Shown piece by piece: positions 58,434-64,000 of a DNA stretch of 64,000 nucleotides. Where the stretch lies: positions 2,046,001-2,110,000 of the forward strand of contig NZ_CP023694.1 in NCBI RefSeq assembly GCF_008705135.1. The letters are read 5' to 3'. The stretch is from Streptomyces coeruleorubidus (GTDB lineage: Bacteria > Actinomycetota > Actinomycetes > Streptomycetales > Streptomycetaceae). A program made the position numbers and the translations under genes. The notes under the pieces are model-generated. The model saw only the letters and a list, made by a program, of their open reading frames with translations, was not told the origin of the DNA and did not search any database. How positions within the stretch are numbered: the stretch's first letter is position 1; every line of letters begins with the position of its first letter.

Positions 58434-58458
58434 CCCCGCACGCAGTGCGTGCGGGGGC
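58434..58458 (-). terminator. Intrinsic terminator of the second protease gene
   Basis: CCCCCGCACGCA and its complement fold into a 10-bp stem with a CAGTG loop, followed on the minus strand by CCCCTTTTTT: a true T-tract, unusual for a high-GC genome. Confidence 0.85.
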
Positions 58459-58496
58459 ACAGAGACTCAGCCTGCTACCGACCGGGACCGCCCGGT

Positions 58497-59402
58497 CTAG
58501 TACACGCTGACCCCGTAGGCACTCAGGGCCTCCGTGACGGGCTGGAAGAACGTCGTACCACCGGAGGAGCAGTTGCCGCTGCCGCCGGAGGTCAGGCCGT
58601 AGGCGACACCGTTGCTGCCGTAGAGCGACCCGCCGGAGTCACCGGGCTCCGCGCAGACGGTGGTCTGGATCAGGCCGGAGACGATGTCCCCGCCGCCGTA
58701 GTTGACGGTGGCGTTGAGGGCGGTGACACGGCCGCTGCGCGTACCGGTCGTGGAGCCGTCGCGGATGACGGTGGTGCCCACGCTCGGGGTGGCCGCGCGC
58801 GTGATGTCCACGCCGTTCGCGGTGCCGGGACGGCTGACGGAGCCGCTGTAGCGGACGAGGCCGTAGTCGTTGCCCGGGAAGCTGGAGCCGGCGGTCGAGC
58901 CGATGACCGTGGTGCGGCCGGAGTTGGAGTACCAGGTGCCCGCGCCGTCGGTGCAGTGACCGGCGGTCAGGAAGTACTCGGTGCCGTTGCTGGCACGGAC
59001 GTTGAAGCCGAGGGAGCAGCGCCAGCTACTCGCATAGATGGCGTCGCCGCCCTGGATCAGCTTGTTGAACTTGCCGGGGGTGCGCTTGATCGTGAGCGCG
59101 TCGGCGTTGGCGCCGGCCTGCTGCTTGATCTTCGCTATCTCGGCCTGGGTGACCGTGCTGTCGACGGTCAGGAGCACGCGGTTGGTCTTGCTGTCGACGG
59201 CCCAGGCGGTGCCCGGGATGTCGGCCTTCAGGAGGGAGCTGCTGGCGCTCTTGAGCTCGGTGGCGCTGAAGGTGGCGGGGGTGTCGGACGCGTTCGCGCT
59301 GGGGATCGCGATCGCGGCGGCGGCCACGAGGCCGGTGGAAACGGCGATCAGCCGGGTCCGTCTCGTAATGCCGCTGCGGGGGGTGGTGCGCTTGATCCTC
59401 AC
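58497..59402 (-). CDS. Secreted trypsin-like serine protease (S1E, streptogrisin B-like)
   Basis: 301 residues from the GTG at 59400-59402 (GGAGG 8 nt upstream). Signal peptide [21 protein letters not shown]; a short prodomain ([22 protein letters not shown] to LIQGG), mature enzyme from about [19 protein letters not shown]. His in [10 protein letters not shown], Asp in [11 protein letters not shown], Ser in [14 protein letters not shown]; disulphides as in streptogrisins. Its shorter prodomain distinguishes it from the neighbouring paralog with which it shares about half its mature sequence; the pair probably arose by duplication. Preceded downstream by a T-tract terminator. Confidence 0.96.
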   Translation of the reverse strand: MRIKRTTPRSGITRRTRLIAVSTGLVAAAAIAIPSANASDTPATFSATELKSASSSLLKADIPGTAWAVDSKTNRVLLTVDSTVTQAEIAKIKQQAGANADALTIKRTPGKFNKLIQGGDAIYASSWRCSLGFNVRASNGTEYFLTAGHCTDGAGTWYSNSGRTTVIGSTAGSSFPGNDYGLVRYSGSVSRPGTANGVDITRAATPSVGTTVIRDGSTTGTRSGRVTALNATVNYGGGDIVSGLIQTTVCAEPGDSGGSLYGSNGVAYGLTSGGSGNCSSGGTTFFQPVTEALSAYGVSVY

Positions 59403-59663
59403 TTTTCGTTCCTCCACAAAGGAAGTAGGGGGCCCTCGTGGGGTTTCGGGCCCGTGAGGCGCAGTCCGGGACCGGCTTGTTCGGATTCCGAACCCGCCGT
59501 GCCCCTGACAAGCGCTGGGGGGAGTATTCGGCCGAACGGCCGGTAGGCGCAAGAGGGCCTTTCGGCCGCGGCCTTTTGAAGGGCTGTCACAAGGCCGCGA
59601 CATGACGGGCGATCGCACCCCTTCCGCAGCAGCGCGCAAGGGATACGGCAAGAGTCAGCCGCC

Positions 59664-60896
59664 TCAGGGGCAGCAGCAGTCGCACCCGTCGCAGTCGCAA
59701 TCCCGGCAGCAGCCTTCACGCTTCTTGCGGGACCACGGCCCCTCGTACTCCTTGGCGCAGCACAGCTTGCAGGTGCAGCACAGCAGCCAGAACATCCCGC
59801 AGCCGGCCCAGAACCCGCGTCGCCCCCGGGGCGGCTGGGGCGCCGGCACGCCGCCACCGAAACCGCCGCCGCCGCCGTACCCTCCTCCCCCACCTGCGTA
59901 CGGGTTTCCTCCATGACCCGCGTACGGGTTTCCGCCACCGCCGGCGTACGGGTTCTGCGGAGCACCGTGCGGCCCCTGAGGCGGCTGCTGCCCGTACGGG
60001 CCGCCCTGGTGTGAGGCGCACACCGGCACCGTGCCGAACGCCCGGTCCACCGAGCGCCGCAGTTCGTGCACGAGCAGCAGATGCACGAGCTTCGCGTCGG
60101 TGAACTCGGCCTCGCGCAGTGCGAGCCGCACCCCGTGCACCGCGTCGTCGGCGAGCCGCCGGGCCTCCGCGAGTGAGGTGCCGGTCGCGGCGATCGGATT
60201 CCAGGCGCCTGACGCGGCGTCAGAGTTCAGATCCTCCACGGCGTCCAGCAGGTGGGCCAGCCGTCCGAAGAGGCGTCCGGCCTCGGCGAGCGGTCCGGCG
60301 TTGTGCGGCCGGCCGGCGATGACCGCCGTGTGCGCGAAGGCGGCGGCGGTCGCGGTCTCGGTCGGTTCGGTGACCGTCAGGATCGGCGTGCCCGGCCCGG
60401 CGAGTGCCTCGATGCCGCCCTGCCGGTCCACGGCGTCGACCAGGACGGCCGTGTCGAACCCGACGGCGGAGCCGGTGCGCGCCCCGGCACGGTCCCAGCC
60501 CGCGGCGACCCGGCGTGCGGCGCGTGCGACCGGCGCGCGGGCGAGCAGTCCGTCGCCGTCGGCGACGTGGTCGCGCACCTTGGCGGAGGCGAGCACCAGC
60601 GACACGGCCGCCGCGAGCCGCGCTCCCTCACCGTGCGCGACGGACGCGGTGCGCATCCCGCGCAGCGGGCACGGACCCGCCGTGCGCCGCCCCACACCAC
60701 TCGACGCGCCGGGCGTCCGCGCCACCTGAGCCTCCGTCAACACGGAGACGAGAAGCCCGTCATAGTTCGTGACGATGCGCGCGAGCTGACCGTGGTCCCC
60801 GCGCAGCGCGAGACACAGACCGCACAAATGCGCCATCCACTGGGCCGTGAGGCTCTCACCGAGCCGGTGCCGACAGGGCCTGACCATTCCGAACAC
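59664..60896 (-). CDS. DUF5685 family protein with cysteine-rich tail
   Basis: 410 residues from the ATG at 60894-60896 (MFGMVRPCRHRLGE). The body (to about 300) is helical with conserved Cys in CGLCLALRGDHG, and PCPLRGM; from about 305 a long Gly/Tyr/Pro tail with repeated NPYAGGGG units leads to WAGCGMFWLLCCTCKLCCAKEYEGPW and finally RDCDCDGCDCCCP. The tail has some 15 Cys in the last 45 residues, fit for metal or Fe-S binding or lipid modification. Function unknown. A TCACCCGTACGC direct repeat lies upstream and the SepF-like gene is divergent from it. Confidence 0.8.
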   Translation of the reverse strand: MFGMVRPCRHRLGESLTAQWMAHLCGLCLALRGDHGQLARIVTNYDGLLVSVLTEAQVARTPGASSGVGRRTAGPCPLRGMRTASVAHGEGARLAAAVSLVLASAKVRDHVADGDGLLARAPVARAARRVAAGWDRAGARTGSAVGFDTAVLVDAVDRQGGIEALAGPGTPILTVTEPTETATAAAFAHTAVIAGRPHNAGPLAEAGRLFGRLAHLLDAVEDLNSDAASGAWNPIAATGTSLAEARRLADDAVHGVRLALREAEFTDAKLVHLLLVHELRRSVDRAFGTVPVCASHQGGPYGQQPPQGPHGAPQNPYAGGGGNPYAGHGGNPYAGGGGGYGGGGGFGGGVPAPQPPRGRRGFWAGCGMFWLLCCTCKLCCAKEYEGPWSRKKREGCCRDCDCDGCDCCCP

Positions 60897-60953
60897 GACG
60901 TCCCCCCGGTTCTCCGTACGATGTTTGGCGCCGCATGGTATCGGCCATCGCGT

Positions 60954-60985
60954 TCACCCGTACGCACCGCTCATCACCCGTACGC
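60954..60985. repeat. 12-bp direct repeat TCACCCGTACGC upstream of the DUF5685 gene
   Basis: Identical copies at 60954-60965 and 60974-60985, 20 bp apart (two helical turns), 58-90 bp upstream of the DUF5685 start and about 200 bp before the SepF-like gene. Likely a regulator-binding pair in this divergent region. Confidence 0.55.
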
Positions 60986-61186
60986 CGCGAAGAATCATAT
61001 TTCACTCACAGTCAGCAGCCGTTTACGACAAGACCCTTGGGAAACACGGACTCTCGACGGATTCGCTGTGCACCAGTACCGTCACAAACCCCCCGTGCGG
61101 CGTCTATCCACTTGGCGCGCCATCCGCATCATGGACGACCATAGGGATGCGGAAAGCAAGAAAGACCGCTGTGAGAGGAGGCGTCC

Positions 61187-61624
61187 ATGGGATCGGTACG
61201 CAAGGCAAGTGCCTGGCTTGGCCTCGTCGACGACAACGAAGACGAGCGTTACTACGACGACGACTACTCCGACGGGACCGAGCCCGGGGAGCCCTGGGTC
61301 ACCGATCCGCGTGTCAAGGTGGCCTCGGACGTCGCCGAGGAGAAGGGCCGCCGCATCGGCACGGTGACACCGGACAGCTTCCGGGACGCCCGCGCCATCG
61401 GCGAGCTGTTCCGCGAGGGCGTACCGGTCATCATGAACCTCACGGCCATGGACGCCGCCGACGCCAAGCGCGTGGTCGACTTCGCGGCCGGGCTGATCTT
61501 CGGCCTGCGCGGTTCGATCGAGCGGGTGTCGACCCGCGTGTTCCTGCTGACCCCCGCCAACACGGAGATCGTCAACGGCGACCCGGCCGGACGCCGCACG
61601 GACGGCTTCTTCAACCAGAGCTGA
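61187..61624 (+). CDS. sflA: SepF-like cell-division protein SflA
   Basis: 145 residues, ATG with GAGGAGG upstream. [30 protein letters not shown] is the SepF N-terminal membrane-amphipathic and acidic linker; the core from about 70 ([67 protein letters not shown]) is the SepF dimer domain. Shorter than SepF proper; from memory it corresponds to SflA (SCO1749), a SepF paralog that limits ectopic branching and division in hyphae. Acts with FtsZ at the membrane. Confidence 0.88.
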   Translation: MGSVRKASAWLGLVDDNEDERYYDDDYSDGTEPGEPWVTDPRVKVASDVAEEKGRRIGTVTPDSFRDARAIGELFREGVPVIMNLTAMDAADAKRVVDFAAGLIFGLRGSIERVSTRVFLLTPANTEIVNGDPAGRRTDGFFNQS

Positions 61625-61661
61625 GGCAGGGCCGCTCACCGGCCCTGCCCCCGCGCAGGGT

Positions 61662-62852
61662 TCACCGGAAGGCGTCGAGTCCGGTGAGCGCCTTGCCCAG
61701 CACGAGCTGGTGCATCTCGACGGTGCCCTCGTAGGTGAGCACCGACTCGAGGTTGGTCGCGTGCCGCATCACGGGATATTCGAGCGAGATCCCGTTGGCC
61801 CCGAGAATGGTGCGGGCCGTGCGGCAGATCTCGATCGCCTCTCGTACGTTGTTGAGCTTGCCGAAGCTGACCTGCTCGGGACGCAGGCGGCCGGCGTCCA
61901 TACGCCGCCCCAGATGATGGGCGAGCAGAATTCCCTTGTGCAGTTCGACCGCCATGTCGGCGAGTTTGGCCTGGGTGAGCTGGAAGCCGCCGATGGGCCG
62001 CCCGAACTGCTCCCGCGACTTCGCGTAGCCGACCGCGGCCTCGAAACAACTGCGGGCCGCGCCCATGGCGCCCCAGACGATGCCGTACCGGGCGTGCGAG
62101 AGACAGCTGAGCGGCCCGCGCAGGCCGGTGACCTCCGGCAGTACGGCTTCGGCGGGCAGCCGTACGTCGTCGAGGACGAGTTCACTGGTGACGGAGGCCC
62201 TGAGGGACCACTTGTGCTTGATCTCGGGGGCGGAGAAACCGGCGCTGTCCGTCGGCACGGCGAACCCGCGGATCCCGTCCTCGGTCTGCGCCCACACGAC
62301 GGCGACGCCGGCGACCGACCCGTTGGTGATCCACATCTTGCGGCCGTTGAGGACCCAGTCGGTGCCGTCGCGCTTGGCGTACGTCCGCATGGCGGCCGGA
62401 TCGGATCCGTGGTCGGGCTCGGTCAGCCCGAAGCAACCGATGACCTCGCCGGAGGCCATCCGGGGCAGCCACTGCTGCTTCTGCGCTTCGCTGCCGAAGC
62501 GGTGGATGGCGTACATGGCGAGGGAGCCCTGCACGGAGACGAGGGACCGGATCCCGGAGTCGGCGGCCTCCAGCTCCAGACAGGCGAGCCCGTACTGCAC
62601 GGCGGACGCCCCGGCGCACCCGTACCCCTCCAGCGACATCCCGAGGGCACCGATGCTCCCCAGCTCCCGGGCCAGCTCCCGGATCCCCGGCAGCTCCCCC
62701 TGCTCGTACCACTCGGCGACATACGGCAGCACCCGGTCCGCGGCCCAGGCCCGCACGGTGTCCCTGATCCCGAGATCCTCCGGCTCCAGGAGGTCGTCGA
62801 GACCGAGGGGGTCGGCTGGGTCGAAGGGAGGAAGCTTGGACGACTCGGACAT
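61662..62852 (-). CDS. Acyl-CoA dehydrogenase (glutaryl-CoA dehydrogenase-like)
   Basis: 396 residues. FAD motif CFGLTEPDHGSDPAAMRT, SREQFGRPIGGFQLTQAKLADM, and LTYEGTVEMHQLVLGKALTG with the catalytic Glu in YEGT. The N-terminus (DPADPLGLDDLLEPEDLGIRDTVRAWA) and CLSHARYGIVWGAMGAARSC with Arg match the glutaryl-CoA dehydrogenase group, so it may decarboxylate glutaryl-CoA in lysine or tryptophan breakdown. Operator CTAGCAGCGCTAA lies 26 bp upstream, almost the one beside the TetR gene at 5.5 kb, so both dehydrogenases may answer to that regulator. Confidence 0.93.
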   Translation of the reverse strand: MSESSKLPPFDPADPLGLDDLLEPEDLGIRDTVRAWAADRVLPYVAEWYEQGELPGIRELARELGSIGALGMSLEGYGCAGASAVQYGLACLELEAADSGIRSLVSVQGSLAMYAIHRFGSEAQKQQWLPRMASGEVIGCFGLTEPDHGSDPAAMRTYAKRDGTDWVLNGRKMWITNGSVAGVAVVWAQTEDGIRGFAVPTDSAGFSAPEIKHKWSLRASVTSELVLDDVRLPAEAVLPEVTGLRGPLSCLSHARYGIVWGAMGAARSCFEAAVGYAKSREQFGRPIGGFQLTQAKLADMAVELHKGILLAHHLGRRMDAGRLRPEQVSFGKLNNVREAIEICRTARTILGANGISLEYPVMRHATNLESVLTYEGTVEMHQLVLGKALTGLDAFR

Positions 62853-62877
62853 GCGGACACCCTCCGAAACTCTTTAA

Positions 62878-62890
62878 CTAGCAGCGCTAA
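62878..62890. promoter_or_regulatory. Operator CTAGCAGCGCTAA before the second acyl-CoA dehydrogenase
   Basis: One base different from CTAGCAGTGCTAA (5462-5474, minus strand); with the AA before it, 14 of 15 bases match. It lies 26-38 bp upstream of the start codon, where it would block transcription. Confidence 0.65.
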
Positions 62891-63000
62891 CCAAGACGCT
62901 ACGGTGTTCGCCCACCCACGCACCACCCGTAGCTGCCAACCGGAAGGTCGCCCACCCCTCATCGGCAGATACGGGTGGCGCGTAGGTGGGCGAAAAGGCG

Positions 63001-64000
63001 TCACACCGAGACGCGCGACTCCGCGGCGTCCCTGGGCGCGGGCAACTCCACCGCGCCGGCGCCGTCACACTGCATGGCCCGCGGCAACCGCAACGCCATC
63101 ACCGCGCCGAGCAGCAACAACCCCGCACTCACCAGCAACGTCACATGCAGCCCGTGCACGAACGCGTCCCGCGCGGCATGACGCAGAGCGATCCCGGCGA
63201 CCCCGCCGAGCTGCGCGGCGACCTCGTACGCCTCCCCGAGCGAATGCCCCGCAGCAGAGGACGCCGGCTCCGGCACACCCGGCACGTCCGACAGTCCGGG
63301 CGCGTACGCCGCGTTCATCACCGTGCCGAGCAGGGCGATCCCGATCCCCGCCCCCAGCTGGTACGACGTCTCCCCGATCGCCGCCGCCCCACCGGCCTGC
63401 TCCTGTGGCGCCTCGCTCAGCATCGACTCGTACGCCCCGAACAGCGTCGTCTCCAGCCCGAAGCCGAGCAGTACGAACCCGGTCAGCATCAGCGCGCAGT
63501 CGTCCGTCCGGCCCAGCGCCGTCAGCAGCACCACCGCGAACGCCGTCAGCAAGAATCCGGAGCACACCATCCGCCGCGGCCCGAACCGCCGCAGCATCCT
63601 CGCTCCGGCCAGCCCGGCCGCCATCGCCGCGAACGTCAGCGGCAGCAGCCGCAGCCCCGTCTCCAGCGGCGACAGCCCGAGGACGAGCTGGAGGTACTGC
63701 GCGGCGATCAGTTCGAGACCGACCAGCGCGAGCATCGCCAGCACGATGCACCCGACGGACGTGCTGAACGCCGGCCGCGCGAACATCTTGAGGTCGACCA
63801 GCGGCTGCGCCCGCCGCCGCTGCCGCCGTACGAAGGCGACCAGCAGCGCCGCGCCCACGACCAGCGGCAGCACGGTGAGCAGGCTCCCCACCGACTCCCC
63901 GCCGCCGAGCCGCTTGACGCCCAGCACCACACCGAACAGCCCGATGGCCGCCATCAGCGCGCCGACCACGTCCCAGGGCCCTTCGCCGTCACCCTTCGAC
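63001..64000 (-). CDS. DHA2-type MFS drug exporter, C-terminal part (runs off the window)
   Basis: Open frame of 333 codons from the window edge to the stop at 63001. It starts inside the protein (SKGDGEGPWDVVGALMAAIGLFGVVLG); helices 7-14 follow (LPLVVGAALLVAFVRRQRRRAQPLVDLKMFARPAFSTSVGC with the conserved PLVDL, LVLGLSPLETGLRLLPLTFAAM, IGETSYQLGAGIGIALLGTVM). This matches the 14-helix EmrB/QacA class. Start and the antiporter motif C are outside or upstream. Substrate unknown. Confidence 0.88.
   Translation of the reverse strand, partial: SKGDGEGPWDVVGALMAAIGLFGVVLGVKRLGGGESVGSLLTVLPLVVGAALLVAFVRRQRRRAQPLVDLKMFARPAFSTSVGCIVLAMLALVGLELIAAQYLQLVLGLSPLETGLRLLPLTFAAMAAGLAGARMLRRFGPRRMVCSGFLLTAFAVVLLTALGRTDDCALMLTGFVLLGFGLETTLFGAYESMLSEAPQEQAGGAAAIGETSYQLGAGIGIALLGTVMNAAYAPGLSDVPGVPEPASSAAGHSLGEAYEVAAQLGGVAGIALRHAARDAFVHGLHVTLLVSAGLLLLGAVMALRLPRAMQCDGAGAVELPAPRDAAESRVSV

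Noticed and set aside
1..64000. Prophage, integrative element, tRNA-linked attachment site or biosynthetic gene cluster.
   Set aside because: No integrase, tRNA, phage structural, PKS/NRPS or terpene gene was seen; genes are housekeeping, transport, regulation and secreted enzymes.

Overview
High-GC actinobacterial chromosome, almost certainly Streptomyces. Codon third positions are strongly G/C, starts are often GTG or TTG, secreted hydrolases are numerous, and the gene order resembles, from memory only, the Streptomyces coelicolor region that holds hmgA, an SGNH lipase, an AA10 LPMO, a lipase, a second dnaE and the SepF-like gene sflA. I see no rRNA, tRNA, CRISPR array, transposase, prophage or biosynthetic cluster; this looks like core-arm chromosome. 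Two genes run off the window: a penicillin-acylase-like gene at the left end and an MFS exporter at the right end.

Layout. 1-6.2 kb: secreted acylase start, zinc-ribbon protein, BKACE-type enzyme, SoxR, a MaoC hydratase with a TetR regulator, and an acyl-CoA dehydrogenase divergent from another TetR. 6.2-13.5 kb: ArsR regulator with an EamA exporter, MHS-family permease, Zn-alcohol dehydrogenase plus aldehyde dehydrogenase, and an orphan sugar-type ABC ATPase. 13.7-18.6 kb: class F sortase with an unusual 14-residue repeat domain, its secreted neighbour, an MFS permease and a CitMHS transporter. 18.7-28.3 kb: lipoprotein-TetR-molybdopterin oxidoreductase operon, hmgA with a GntR regulator, a stand-alone type ISP recognition-domain protein, and a TetR-controlled DrrAB-like exporter. 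28.5-37.2 kb: ECF sigma/anti-sigma pair divergent from DUF4331, TPR and NicO metal-exporter genes, then a Ser/Thr kinase. 37.2-39.6 kb: secreted SGNH hydrolase and subtilase. 40-42.7 kb: overlapping operon of two glycosyltransferases and a polysaccharide deacetylase. 42.7-48 kb: AAA ATPase, DUF72, GntR, acetyltransferases, and a frameshifted methyltransferase behind DNA-damage-type promoters. 48.1-51.2 kb: wall-anchored LPMO, lipase, and a MarR/cupin pair around a 36-bp palindrome. 51.2-55.7 kb: two-gene ImuB-like/DnaE2 mutasome with an SOS box. 55.8-64 kb: membrane protein, two secreted trypsin-like proteases, a DUF5685 protein, SepF-like SflA, acyl-CoA dehydrogenase and a drug exporter.

Regulatory reading. 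The window is rich in clear palindromes next to one-component regulators, so several local circuits can be drawn from sequence alone. Two acyl-CoA dehydrogenase promoters 57 kb apart share almost the same 13-bp operator, and a TetR-type site in front of the molybdopterin enzyme recurs in front of the MHS permease. Several genes appear to be leaderless: a TANNNT-like -10 box lies 6-8 nt before the start codon and there is no Shine-Dalgarno sequence.

All product calls rest on reading the translations and remembered family motifs; no searches were run.
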